This document shows, one piece after another, positions 53,001 through 61,089 of a stretch of DNA of 64,000 nucleotides. Position 1 is the first letter of the stretch; each line of letters begins with the position of its first letter. The DNA comes from Albibacterium sp035514885 (GTDB taxonomy: Bacteria; Bacteroidota; Bacteroidia; Sphingobacteriales; Sphingobacteriaceae): assembly GCF_035514885.1 (NCBI RefSeq), contig NZ_DATJCH010000003.1, positions 77,362 to 141,361 on the forward strand, given 5' to 3'. Both the position numbers and the translations under genes were made by a program. The notes beneath the pieces were generated by a model. It was not told the DNA's origin and did not search any database. It saw nothing but the letters and a program-made list of their open reading frames with translations.

Positions 53001-53128
53001 TTAAAGACGATGTTAAAGAGGTCTCAACCGGATATGAATGTGGTTTAAATATCGATAAGTTTAACGATATTCATGTTGGCGATATCGTAGAAGCATACGA
53101 ACAAGTAGAAGTAAAGCGTAAGCTTTAA
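50057..53128 (+). CDS. infB: Translation initiation factor IF-2
   Basis: IF-2 is the GTPase that places initiator tRNA on the 30S subunit. The 1023-aa protein has a short N-terminal IF2N motif (INLLKAAKELNIGIATAVDFL), a long disordered charged region rich in Glu, Lys and Pro (about 75-330), a second IF2N-like region (VTEFVTANELATLLDVP) and the GTPase with G1 GHVDHGKT at 531-538, DTPGHEAF and TKMDKP, then domains II-IV ending YEQVEVKRKL. It is long compared with E. coli (890 aa), mainly through the N-terminal region. A strong terminator follows 17 bp after the stop. Confidence 0.98.
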   Translation: MTEGKSINLLKAAKELNIGIATAVDFLSKKGYDIESKPNTKLNGEMYNVLLKEYQGDKIVKEEANQIVIGKIRRDETSTEPIQEKSDKGSETEEILIKNSAFSPPPVEKTKKEPENLPLPHNEEDKVEDTKAGTHRGVKVVGKIDLNNLNPRTKHEKVRPSTEVVEKKEEIESKPLDTTVSEKPEAITIKEEPKPSIPEETPLSPEKLIESPTPVAETKKEEVQETKVEKVEEEKASEEKASAENTQVEKEKEIKPTIKTEEPRKSDPDGVFRTKTVRLTGPNVVGKIDLPTPSRRKNQPVASSTGSSTDHKRKRKRKEAPTGQNRHPHTPTGTGSDTPNTPHTGQAPNRGGANSGGSNRPGQHPRGRNDFNKGRARQPVVKKEEPTDKEIQDQIKATLARLSGAGKSGKFAQRAKLRRQKRDDVALSAEEAALERELQSKVLRVTEFVTANELATLLDVPVTQIISTCMSLGLFVSINQRLDAETISIVAEEFDHEVEFIKADEEEAFDLEEADNPDNLIPRSPIITVMGHVDHGKTSLLDYVRKSDVTTGEAGGITQHIGAYEVTLENGRKITFLDTPGHEAFTAMRARGAKVTDIVIIVIAADDSVMPQTKEAINHALAANVPIVFAFTKMDKPSANSDRVREQLSTMNILVEEWGGKYQAQEISSKTGENVNLLLEKVLLEADLLELTADPNKRAVGSVVEAELDKGRGIVTTVLIQSGTLRVGDAILAGSHSGKVKALTNERGQKVVSAGPSTPVQILGITGAPTAGDKFYVLESESEARRIANQRLQLQREQGLRTQKHITLDEIGRRLAIGNFKELNIIVKGDVDGSIEALSDSLLKLSTEEIQVNVIHKSVGQISESDVLLASASDAIIIGFQVRPSTGARKLAEQEQIDIRLYSIIYDAIDELKSAMEGMLAPKYEEKIVANVEIRETFKISKVGTIAGCMVLDGKINRNHDIRIIRDGVVVYTGRLASLKRFKDDVKEVSTGYECGLNIDKFNDIHVGDIVEAYEQVEVKRKL

Positions 53129-53145
53129 TCTTAATAAATAGAAGT

Positions 53146-53196
53146 AAACAGGAAGGGGTATTTATCTAGCTGATAAATACCCCTTCCTGTTTTTTT
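53146..53196 (+). terminator. Intrinsic terminator after infB
   Basis: A perfect 21-bp stem (53146-53166 with 53172-53192) around a TAGCT loop, with a T run from 53190. The minus-strand ABC exporter gene ends 12 bp beyond, so it may serve both genes. Confidence 0.93.
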
Positions 53197-53207
53197 AACA
53201 TTGGATA

Positions 53208-55028
53208 TTAATGATAAAACTGCTGCATCTCAATAAGTTTACGATATACTCCTTCTTTAACCAGAAGCTCTGTATGCGTTCCTTCTTCCACAATCTTACC
53301 CTTATCTAAAACGAATATCTTATCTGCCTGTTGAATTGTACTAAGTCGATGAGCAATAACTAAACTAGTCCTACTCTTCATCAGGTTATTTAAGGCTTCC
53401 TGTACCAATTTCTCTGACTCTGTATCTAAAGCAGATGTTGCTTCATCAAGCAGTAATATCGGTGGATTCTTCAATACTGCCCGAGCAATACATAATCTTT
53501 GTTTCTGTCCGCCGGAAAGTTTAATACCCCTATCGCCAATATTAGTTTGATAGCCTAACTCCGACTCCATTATAAAATCGTGTGCATTTGCAATTTTGGC
53601 GGCAGCAATTATACTCTCTTCAGATGCATTTTCAATTCCAAATGCAATATTATTAGCTATTGTATCATTAAATAAAACAAGGTCTTGATTAACGATACCC
53701 ATTAGATTTCGCAACGAATCAACTTTTAAATCACGAATATCCTTATCGTCAATTAATATTCTTCCTTTTAATGGATCCATAAAGCGAGGAATCAAATCCA
53801 TTAAAGTCGATTTTCCACCACCAGACGGGCCCACTAATGCTATCGTAGATCCTTTCGGGATAACCATATTTACATTTGATAAAACTGATTTCTCATCGTA
53901 ATCAAAACCTATATTCTCTAACCTGATTTCATCATTAAATGAGTCAATACTTTTTGCATCAGACAGGTCTACAACACCTGGCTTTTGATCAATCAAATCC
54001 AACACACGCTCACCTGCAGCAATACCCGAATGAATATTAGTAAATGAATCTGTCAATGCTTTTGCCGGTCGCATTACTTGTGAGAATATAGCTATATAAG
54101 CAATAAAAGTCCCGGCCGTAAAACTTTGATCGCCATTAATAACCAGGTTTCCTCCGTATAACAATATTACTGCCACCATTATTACCCCCAAGAACTCTGA
54201 TACAGGCGACCCAAGTTGCTGCCTTCTTGCCATGCGCCTACCAATATTAGAATAATAAGCATTTTCTTCGTTGAACCGTTTTTTGACAAACTCAACTGCA
54301 TTAAATGCCTTAATAATCTTTATTCCTGATAAGGCTTCATCTAAATAACTAATCATTTGTCCATATACTGATTGAGCTTCCATAGCTTGTTGCTTTAACT
54401 TCTTAACAATTTTAGAAATAAAGAAACCTGAAATAGGAATAATCAGTAAAGCGAACAAGGTGAGTTCAACCGACATCATCAGCAATGAAACTATATAAAA
54501 CAAAAGCTGTAAAGGCTCTTTAAATACAACTTGCAACGTTCCTGTCACCGAGAACTGAACTACTTGCACATCAGACGATATCTTTGAAATAATATCCCCC
54601 TTCCTTTGATTATTAAAATATCCTACATGCAGATCCATTACGTTATTGAAGACTGTCTTCCTTAAATTCAATAAGGTATGGATCTTCAAATTCTCCATTA
54701 TACGCTGAGAAAAATAGCGAAACAGATTGCTTAAAAACACCGAGCACACTATTACTATACAAACTAACTTCAATGCACCATAAGCACCGTACATCGTGCT
54801 TATCTCTTGTGCGTAGTAATTAAACCAATCAATAACATTCATCCAATTATCTGGCTTAGCCAGAATATCAACCTCATCGGTTGCCATAAACAGGGTATTC
54901 AACAAAGGTCCTACTAACACCAAGTTCATGGTACCAAAAAGAACTGCTAATAATGCACAGATCACATAAGGTATAGCGAATTTTTCTATTGGTTTTGCAA
55001 AGGAAAGTAATCTAAAATATGTTTTCAT
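53208..55028 (-). CDS. MsbA-like ABC exporter (fused permease and ATPase)
   Basis: A 606-aa half-transporter that would act as a homodimer. Six hydrophobic helices fill residues about 15-320, with the typical DVQVVQFSVTGTLQ region; the ATPase follows with Walker A VGPSGGGKST, the Q-loop, signature LSGGQKQRL, Walker B ILLLDEATSALD and the H-loop AHRLS. This layout is that of lipid-A flippase MsbA and related multidrug exporters; the lipid substrate is inference. The ATG at 55028 is preferred, since the upstream one at 55046 lies inside the -7 box. It is convergent with infB. Confidence 0.9.
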   Translation of the reverse strand: MKTYFRLLSFAKPIEKFAIPYVICALLAVLFGTMNLVLVGPLLNTLFMATDEVDILAKPDNWMNVIDWFNYYAQEISTMYGAYGALKLVCIVIVCSVFLSNLFRYFSQRIMENLKIHTLLNLRKTVFNNVMDLHVGYFNNQRKGDIISKISSDVQVVQFSVTGTLQVVFKEPLQLLFYIVSLLMMSVELTLFALLIIPISGFFISKIVKKLKQQAMEAQSVYGQMISYLDEALSGIKIIKAFNAVEFVKKRFNEENAYYSNIGRRMARRQQLGSPVSEFLGVIMVAVILLYGGNLVINGDQSFTAGTFIAYIAIFSQVMRPAKALTDSFTNIHSGIAAGERVLDLIDQKPGVVDLSDAKSIDSFNDEIRLENIGFDYDEKSVLSNVNMVIPKGSTIALVGPSGGGKSTLMDLIPRFMDPLKGRILIDDKDIRDLKVDSLRNLMGIVNQDLVLFNDTIANNIAFGIENASEESIIAAAKIANAHDFIMESELGYQTNIGDRGIKLSGGQKQRLCIARAVLKNPPILLLDEATSALDTESEKLVQEALNNLMKSRTSLVIAHRLSTIQQADKIFVLDKGKIVEEGTHTELLVKEGVYRKLIEMQQFYH

Positions 55029-55043
55029 AATTATAGCGTGAGG

Positions 55044-55051
55044 CAAAGGTA
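55044..55051 (-). promoter_or_regulatory. -7 box of the MsbA-like gene
   Basis: TACCTTTG on the minus strand, the same sequence as before rplM, lies 15 bp before the ATG at 55028. It decides against the ATG at 55046 as the start. Confidence 0.5.
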
Positions 55052-55106
55052 ATAAAACCCGCTCAAGTTATTTTAAATGGTATAGTCCATCTTTTGTAAG
55101 AAAAAC

Positions 55107-55133
55107 TTAGCCACATTTTAAATATGTGGCTAA
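55107..55133 (-). terminator. Orphan hairpin in the MsbA/aminotransferase divergent spacer
   Basis: TTAGCCACAT and ATGTGGCTAA form a perfect 10-bp stem with a 7-nt loop. On the minus strand it is followed by GTTTTTC, so it resembles a minus-direction terminator, but no annotated minus-strand transcript reaches it. Confidence 0.45.
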
Positions 55134-55197
55134 ATATTGTAATCTAAGCAAATATCTAATAAATCATTAGTAATTTAGCAAGCCTAATAATATTGAT

Positions 55198-56367
55198 ATG
55201 CATATGAAAATTGCTGATAGGCTTCAACATACAGAAGAATATTACTTTTCAAAAAAACTGAGCCAGATAGCAGAACTAAACAAAAATGGAATACAAGTTT
55301 TGAACCTTGGAATAGGTAGTCCGGACTTGAAGCCACCCGCTATTGTTATCGACACATTAATTGAAGAATCAAAGAATCCTCACAACCACGCCTATCAAAA
55401 ATATAACGGAATACCAGCATTAAGAAACGCTATTTCAACTTGGTATGACCGGGAATACTCTGTAAGCCTGAACCCTGAAACCGAAATATTACCGTTAATG
55501 GGATCTAAAGAAGGTATTATGCATATATGTATGACCTATCTTCAGCCTGGAGATGAAGCTCTTGTTCCGAATCCAGGTTATCCCAGCTATCTATCAGCGG
55601 TACGATTAAGTGGCGCAACCCCTATAAGCTATGAGCTTAAAGAAGAGGAGAACTGGCTACCAGATTTAGCAGCACTGTCGAAAAGTGACCTTAGCAGAGT
55701 AAAACTTATGTGGATTAACTATCCTCATATGCCTAGTGGAGCTAAAGCAAATCGAGAGCTTTTTCAAGAGCTTATTGCCTTCGCAAAAGAAAATCAGATA
55801 TTATTATGTCATGATAATCCTTATAGTTTTATTCTGAATGATGAACAAATTAGTATCCTCTCAATACCCGGAAGCAAAGATGTAGCAATCGAATTAAACT
55901 CATTCAGCAAAACCTTCAATATGGCGGGTTGGAGAATAGGGATGCTATTGGGTGCTGCAGAACGTATTTCAGAAGTCCTACGTTTTAAAAGCAATATGGA
56001 TTCGGGAATGTTCTACCCTCTTCAAATGGCTGCAAGCAAAGCCTTATCTTTAAATAAAGATTGGTATACTGAGCTAAATCAAGTTTATCGAAAACGAAGA
56101 GAGAAGGTCTATGAACTTTTAGACCTCCTAAACTGTACATATGATAAGAATCAAGTAGGAATGTTTATGTGGGCCAAAATAGCCGATAAACATCAAGACT
56201 CGTACGCTTTAGCGGATGAGATCCTTGATAAATCACGCGTATTTATCACACCTGGAGGTATCTTTGGAAGCCAGGGAATCAAGCATATTCGTATCAGTCT
56301 TTGTGCTCCGGAATCAGTTTTCACAGAAGCCATTAAACGTATAACCTTATCAAACCTGTCAAGTTAA
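55198..56367 (+). CDS. Class I/II pyridoxal-phosphate aminotransferase
   Basis: A 389-aa fold-type I aminotransferase. It shows NLGIGSPDLKPP at the N-terminus, the KYNGIPALRNAISTWYDREY segment, WINYPHMPSGA (the NYPxxP motif), HDNPYSFI (Asp that holds the pyridine nitrogen, Tyr) and the Schiff-base lysine in NSFSKTFNMAGWRIG; the carboxylate-binding Arg is in HIRISLCAPE. In Bacteroidota such a gene next to tyrA is often the aromatic aminotransferase, so a tyrosine/phenylalanine step is the best guess. An alternative ATG lies at 55204. tyrA follows after 4 bp. Confidence 0.9.
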   Translation: MHMKIADRLQHTEEYYFSKKLSQIAELNKNGIQVLNLGIGSPDLKPPAIVIDTLIEESKNPHNHAYQKYNGIPALRNAISTWYDREYSVSLNPETEILPLMGSKEGIMHICMTYLQPGDEALVPNPGYPSYLSAVRLSGATPISYELKEEENWLPDLAALSKSDLSRVKLMWINYPHMPSGAKANRELFQELIAFAKENQILLCHDNPYSFILNDEQISILSIPGSKDVAIELNSFSKTFNMAGWRIGMLLGAAERISEVLRFKSNMDSGMFYPLQMAASKALSLNKDWYTELNQVYRKRREKVYELLDLLNCTYDKNQVGMFMWAKIADKHQDSYALADEILDKSRVFITPGGIFGSQGIKHIRISLCAPESVFTEAIKRITLSNLSS

Positions 56368-56371
56368 AAAA

Positions 56372-57214
56372 ATGAAAATTTCTATTATTGGAGTAGGATT
56401 AATCGGTGGTTCCTTAGCACTGAGCTTAAGAAAAGCTGTGCCTGTAAACAAGATATTTGGAGTTGATACAAATAGCGGAAACCTAAATAAAGCCTTGGAG
56501 CTTGGAATAATCGATGCTACCTCAGACTTAGATAAAGCAATATCAGACTCAGACCTGATAATATTAACTATTCCGGTAAACTCCATTCAAGAGTTACTTC
56601 CAACTATACTTGATCAAATCACAAAAGACCAAGTGGTAATGGAAATGGGTTCAACACAACAAGAAATACTGGAATCAATTAAGGATCATCCTAAACGGGG
56701 CCGATTAGTAGCAGTGCATCCAATGGCTGGTACCGAATACTCTGGTCCTGAAGCAGCCGTAGACGACCTATTTACTGGAAAGAATATGGTATTCTGCGAT
56801 ATCGTACAAACTGATCCAGACGCATTTGAAATTGCCGAATCTATTTGTGAAGCCCTAAAAATGAACCCAGTCTTCATGAATGGAAAGGAGCATGATTTAC
56901 ACACTGCATACGTATCACACATTTCTCATATCACTTCTTTTGCACTTGCATTAACGGTTTTAGAAAAAGAAAAATCGCAAGGAAGAATTTTTGAGCTTGC
57001 TGGTGGAGGATTTGCATCTACAGTAAGGCTGGCTAAGAGCTCACCGGAAATGTGGGTACCAATATTTAAACAAAACAAGAAGAATGTGCTTGAGGTTTTA
57101 GAAGAACATATCAGACAATTGCAACGTATGCATGATGTTCTTGAAATGGAAGATTACGATGCCCTATTTAAATTAATCAAGCAATCTAATAAGATTAAAA
57201 GGATTATCAAATAG
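56372..57214 (+). CDS. tyrA: Prephenate dehydrogenase
   Basis: It oxidatively decarboxylates prephenate to 4-hydroxyphenylpyruvate, the tyrosine branch. The NAD-binding motif GVGLIGGSLA is at 7-16, and AVHPMAGTEYSGPEAA carries the conserved histidine. The 280 aa are a stand-alone dehydrogenase without the chorismate mutase fusion found in E. coli TyrA and without an ACT domain. The upstream aminotransferase could finish the pathway. Its 3' end overlaps the convergent biotin-carrier gene by 8 bp. Confidence 0.93.
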   Translation: MKISIIGVGLIGGSLALSLRKAVPVNKIFGVDTNSGNLNKALELGIIDATSDLDKAISDSDLIILTIPVNSIQELLPTILDQITKDQVVMEMGSTQQEILESIKDHPKRGRLVAVHPMAGTEYSGPEAAVDDLFTGKNMVFCDIVQTDPDAFEIAESICEALKMNPVFMNGKEHDLHTAYVSHISHITSFALALTVLEKEKSQGRIFELAGGGFASTVRLAKSSPEMWVPIFKQNKKNVLEVLEEHIRQLQRMHDVLEMEDYDALFKLIKQSNKIKRIIK

Positions 57215-57713
57215 TATTGTCAAACTGAATAAGGAGTTGATTTTTTTCTACTTTATCTCCAGTATTAATTTCAATAGATTTAATAGTAGCATTCAATGGA
57301 GATTTGATAAGATTCTCCATTTTCATTGCTTCTAATACTAGTAAGCAGTCTCCCTTATTTACCTTATCACCTGTCTTTACGGAAATTTCTAAAACCAAAC
57401 CCGGCATCGGAGCTTTTAAATTAGAAACGCTTTGAGATTTATTTAGTTCAATGCCTAAGCTTTTCGACAAGGCATCTTTTTCATCCTTTAAAGAAACATG
57501 GTATAGAATGCCATTAATCTTTATTTCCGCTTCCTTTCCCTTATAATCAACCTTAACCACTTCTGCAGAATAGCTCTTGTTCCTTAATAAAACATGCATA
57601 TGATCGGTAGAATATTCCTGCAAATCCATCTGGATTAATTTGCCTCCAATAAAAACACCCTCATCCTTTATTTCAACGGTATAGGTCTTATTATTAACAA
57701 GGATATCTTTCAT
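57207..57713 (-). CDS. Biotin carboxyl carrier-type protein
   Basis: A 168-aa protein. The C-terminal roughly 70 residues form a biotinyl domain with the modified lysine K131 in LEAMKMEN and the MPGLVLEI entry strand. The N-terminal 95 residues form a beta-rich region (KDILVNNKTYTVEIKDEGV) typical of the stand-alone carriers of acyl-CoA carboxylases in Bacteroidota. No biotin carboxylase or carboxyltransferase gene is adjacent, so the partner is encoded elsewhere; acetyl-CoA or propionyl-CoA carboxylase are both possible. It is 3 bp downstream of rsmE. Confidence 0.85.
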   Translation of the reverse strand: MKDILVNNKTYTVEIKDEGVFIGGKLIQMDLQEYSTDHMHVLLRNKSYSAEVVKVDYKGKEAEIKINGILYHVSLKDEKDALSKSLGIELNKSQSVSNLKAPMPGLVLEISVKTGDKVNKGDCLLVLEAMKMENLIKSPLNATIKSIEINTGDKVEKNQLLIQFDNTI

Positions 57714-57716
57714 AAG

Positions 57717-58427
57717 CTAACGATTTAATAAGCTGGTTTCCATGCATGCAACCAATGCTGCTGTTTCAGTCCTCAATCTTGTATTCCCCAATGTAATTGG
57801 AATATATCCTGAAGAAAGAGCCTTCTCGATCTCCGTATCGCTAAAATCTCCCTCAGGGCCAATCAGAATAACAGCATCCTCATTCTTCTTAAGCGTATCT
57901 TTTAGCTGCATTTTCTCATGGTCTACGCAATGAGCTATAAACTTCTTTCCTTGCACTTTAAGCTGAAAGAAATCCTTCAATTTAATCGGTTCATTTACAA
58001 TTGGTAAAAACGACTGCTGAGATTGTTTCATTGCCGCTATTACAATCTTATTCAAGCGATCAAGCTTCATTGCTGTTCTTTCAGAATGTTCGCAAATGAT
58101 GGGTGTGATCTCATCAATACCGATTTCCGTAGCTTTCTCTAGAAACCACTCATAACGATCCAGCGATTTGGTAGGAGCTACTACCAAATGAAGATTATAA
58201 TTCCTTCCTCTAGAGTCTTCTACAAAAGATAAAATATTGACTCTGGTTCTCTTTTTATTAGATGAATCAGCAATTACTCCTGAGAAAACACCGCCTCTAC
58301 CATCAATCAATGTAATTTTAGCTCCTGTTTTTAATCTTAATACCCGAGTACAATGTTTACTCTCCTCTTCTGAAAGATCATAATGCAAACTTTGATTCTC
58401 AATATCTGGGGTATAGAATATATGCAC
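57717..58427 (-). CDS. rsmE: 16S rRNA (uracil(1498)-N(3))-methyltransferase RsmE
   Basis: RsmE methylates U1498 in the decoding region of 16S rRNA. The 236-aa SPOUT-class protein has an N-terminal PUA-like part (ESKHCTRVLRLKTGAKITLIDGRGG) and the knotted SAM-binding core ending ILIGPEGDFSDTEIEKAL and ITLGNTRLRTETAAL, which are diagnostic. It lies 11 bp downstream of the CorC-like gene and 3 bp upstream of the biotin-carrier gene, so it is part of a minus-strand run starting at DedA. Confidence 0.95.
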   Translation of the reverse strand: MHIFYTPDIENQSLHYDLSEEESKHCTRVLRLKTGAKITLIDGRGGVFSGVIADSSNKKRTRVNILSFVEDSRGRNYNLHLVVAPTKSLDRYEWFLEKATEIGIDEITPIICEHSERTAMKLDRLNKIVIAAMKQSQQSFLPIVNEPIKLKDFFQLKVQGKKFIAHCVDHEKMQLKDTLKKNEDAVILIGPEGDFSDTEIEKALSSGYIPITLGNTRLRTETAALVACMETSLLNR

Positions 58428-58438
58428 AGCGATAAATT

Positions 58439-59752
58439 TTATTCTTCAGGCTCTTCGTCTGACTGCTCCAAACGTTCCATTTTAACCGACTCAATATTTT
58501 GCTGAGTCTTCTTTAAAATAGTGAAGGCATAACCGTGGAATTCTTTACACTCACCTACATCCGGTATCTTATCAAACAATTCGCTTACTAAACCAGAGAG
58601 CGTGTCATAGTCGTTACTTGGAGGAAGGTCTAATGGTAAATACTCATTAACATCATGAATGTTGGCAGATGCTGAAACGATATATTCTGTTTGCGATACT
58701 TGCTCAACAATTGGATGCTCTTCATCATACTCATCCTGAATTTCACCCACCAATTCTTCTACAATATCTTCCAAGGTAACCATACCCGAAGTTCCTCCAA
58801 ACTCATCTAAAACGATCGCTATCTGAATTCTTTTCAGCTGAAATTCCGCCAACAGATCATTAATCTTCTTCGTTTCAGGAATAAAATATGGCTTCCTAAT
58901 AATATTTTTTAATTCGATCTCCTGTTTATCTACCAATTGAGGAAGCAAGTCTTTAGCATGCACAACCCCTACTATTTTATCAATTGACCCATCGTATACC
59001 GGTACCCGGGAATACCCTTCGCTAATAATTGTATTTAATAAAAGTTCTTTCGGACTATCAACCTCTACAGCGGTGATCTTTGTACGCGGAACCATTACAT
59101 TCTTTACCACTCGTTCATTAAAATCAAAAACATTCTTAATTAACTCGTGTTCGGTTAAATTTAGAGCGCCTGATTCTTTTCCCTGATCAAGTAAGTATTG
59201 TAACTCTTCAGAAGAATGATGCACTTCATTCATGGTGGCACCAAAACCCAACATTTTTAACAGCATGTTTGCGAAACCATTCAAAACCCATATAAAAGGC
59301 CTGAACACCATATAAAAGAACCTTAAAGGTAAGGTTAATGCCATTGTAGTACCTACCGGCCTTTGAATCGCTATTGATTTAGGAGCCAACTCTCCGAATA
59401 CAATATGCAAAATTGTAATGATTGAGAATGCTAATATATGACCAATATTAGTTTGGAATGTACCAATCAATTGGATGTCGAAAAGGGCAAGAAAATTAAC
59501 AACAACCTTCGTCATCACAGCCTCTCCAACCCAACCCAGGCCCAGAGAAGCTAATGTAATTCCTAATTGTGTTGCAGCTAAATACCCATCTAAATGATTA
59601 GTGATGTGTTTCGCAAGATTTGCTACATTATTTCCTGATTTAGCCTTAATTTCAATTTGTGAGGCCCTAACTTTAACAATTGCAAATTCAGCAGCGACAA
59701 AAAAGCCATTCAAGAAAACTAACAGAAAAGTAACAAAAATTTGAAAACCCAT
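58439..59752 (-). CDS. CorC/HlyC-like membrane protein (CNNM, CBS and transporter-associated domains)
   Basis: A 437-aa protein with an N-terminal CNNM domain of about four hydrophobic helices (residues 1-160), two CBS repeats (VMVPRTKITAVEVDSP and IVLDEFGGTSGMVTLEDIVEELVGEI) and a C-terminal CorC_HlyC domain. These proteins are linked to magnesium or cobalt efflux; the hemolysin name is historical. GldE of gliding flavobacteria belongs to the same family, but nothing here shows that role. It is 4 bp downstream of the pyrophosphatase gene and 11 bp upstream of rsmE. Confidence 0.9.
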   Translation of the reverse strand: MGFQIFVTFLLVFLNGFFVAAEFAIVKVRASQIEIKAKSGNNVANLAKHITNHLDGYLAATQLGITLASLGLGWVGEAVMTKVVVNFLALFDIQLIGTFQTNIGHILAFSIITILHIVFGELAPKSIAIQRPVGTTMALTLPLRFFYMVFRPFIWVLNGFANMLLKMLGFGATMNEVHHSSEELQYLLDQGKESGALNLTEHELIKNVFDFNERVVKNVMVPRTKITAVEVDSPKELLLNTIISEGYSRVPVYDGSIDKIVGVVHAKDLLPQLVDKQEIELKNIIRKPYFIPETKKINDLLAEFQLKRIQIAIVLDEFGGTSGMVTLEDIVEELVGEIQDEYDEEHPIVEQVSQTEYIVSASANIHDVNEYLPLDLPPSNDYDTLSGLVSELFDKIPDVGECKEFHGYAFTILKKTQQNIESVKMERLEQSDEEPEE

Positions 59753-59756
59753 AATT

Positions 59757-60302
59757 CTATTTTTGGTTCACAAATATCTTCTGGTAAAGCTCCAGACTTT
59801 CTTCTATAACTTTTAATGCATAAGATCTATCCAAAAGTTGCTCAACCGTAACATTTTTACCTTCCAAAGCTTTATAATCTTGAAAGAATCGAACTATTTC
59901 CTTCATAGTATGGGGCGGTAACTCAGATAAATCGGTAATATAATTTACAGACATATCATTCTTAGCAACAGCAATAATCTTATCATCCTGTTCACCGTTA
60001 TCAATCATATGCATAACCCCTACTACATTCGCTTCAATTAAAGTCATTGGATATACATCAACTGAACTTAGCACCAATATATCAAGGGGATCTTTATCAT
60101 CGCAATAAGTTTGTGGAATAAACCCATAATTAGCTGGATAAATAACAGATGAAAACAGAACGCGGTCCAGCTTCATTAAACCACTTTCTTTGTCTATCTC
60201 ATACTTAGCTTTCGAACCTTTTGGGATTTCAATAATACCATTAACAGAAGTAGGAATAACATTACCGGGCGAAATATCGTGCCATGGATGCTTAAAACTC
60301 AT
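59757..60302 (-). CDS. ppa: Soluble inorganic pyrophosphatase
   Basis: It hydrolyses pyrophosphate released by biosynthetic reactions. The 181-aa family I enzyme shows IEIPKGSKAKYEIDKESG, FSSVIYPANYGFIPQT, the metal-binding DDKDPLDILVL and the AVAKNDMSVNYI region with further catalytic residues. Length fits the family (about 175). It stands between DedA (15 bp upstream) and the CorC-like gene (4 bp downstream). Confidence 0.96.
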   Translation of the reverse strand: MSFKHPWHDISPGNVIPTSVNGIIEIPKGSKAKYEIDKESGLMKLDRVLFSSVIYPANYGFIPQTYCDDKDPLDILVLSSVDVYPMTLIEANVVGVMHMIDNGEQDDKIIAVAKNDMSVNYITDLSELPPHTMKEIVRFFQDYKALEGKNVTVEQLLDRSYALKVIEESLELYQKIFVNQK

Positions 60303-60317
60303 AGATTAATTCTTATT

Positions 60318-60950
60318 TTATTTTTCTTTTTTTATACTCTTTCGGACAACTGTAACAATTACAGGAACGGTTGTAAGTGAAATAAATCCTATTATTATAT
60401 ACTCAATATAATTAACAATCTGAGGGAAATTCTGGCCTAAAAAATAACCCGATAGAGTTAGAATAGCTACCCAAAGTATTCCTCCTGAAATATTGAGAAT
60501 AGTAAATCTAGTTAAATCTACACGAACTACTCCTGCGAATATCGGAGCAAATGTACGTATAATTGGCATAAACCTACCTAAAATTAATGCTAGCGCACCA
60601 TATTTATGATAGAACTCTTCAGCGGCTACTATATACTTTCGTTTAAACAAAAGCGAATCCTTCCTTTTGAAAAGCATCGGACCCGTTCTTGAACCAAACC
60701 AATAGCCTGTATAATTTCCTAAAATCGCTGCTGCTAACAGTCCTCCGCAAAGCGTATAAATACTAACCGGAAGAAGTCCTGAAGCACAAAATAATCCTGC
60801 CAGAAACAATAAATAATCTCCAGGCAAAAAGAAACCAAAAAACAAACCAGTCTCTGCAAAAACTACAATCAATAATAAATAGAATCCCCCACTTCGAAGC
60901 AGGGCTTCTGCATCAAATAATTGTTGAAACGATAACCAAAGCTCGTGCAT
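60318..60950 (-). CDS. DedA-family membrane protein
   Basis: A 210-aa inner-membrane protein with about five hydrophobic stretches. The family pattern is clear: ETGLFFGFFLPGDYLLFLAG, GNYTGYWFGSRTG, KYGALALILGRFMPIIRTFAPIFAGVVRVDLTRF. DedA proteins (SNARE-associated/VTT superfamily) help flip undecaprenyl phosphate or phospholipids back across the membrane and keep envelope homeostasis; the lipid substrate here is unknown. First gene of the run to the biotin carrier. Confidence 0.9.
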   Translation of the reverse strand: MHELWLSFQQLFDAEALLRSGGFYLLLIVVFAETGLFFGFFLPGDYLLFLAGLFCASGLLPVSIYTLCGGLLAAAILGNYTGYWFGSRTGPMLFKRKDSLLFKRKYIVAAEEFYHKYGALALILGRFMPIIRTFAPIFAGVVRVDLTRFTILNISGGILWVAILTLSGYFLGQNFPQIVNYIEYIIIGFISLTTVPVIVTVVRKSIKKEK

Positions 60951-61089
60951 ACAAATCCTTATCCTACGAATATATAAAAATAAACAGCCAGATTTTATGA
61001 TATCCTAAAATAGTGACCCCTAAGATATCCATTGTAACAATTAAGTTCAAACACTATTTATTTCTTTATTCTATCGAAAATAAATGCTC

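Noticed and set aside
783..60951. tRNA, rRNA or CRISPR elements in the larger spacers
   Set aside because: I read the spacers over about 90 bp and found no cloverleaf-like segments, no CCA-adjacent acceptor stems and no regularly spaced repeats.
60990..61045. GATATC-type inverted repeat as the nuo operon terminator
   Set aside because: The stem has mismatches and no clear T run on the minus strand directly after it.
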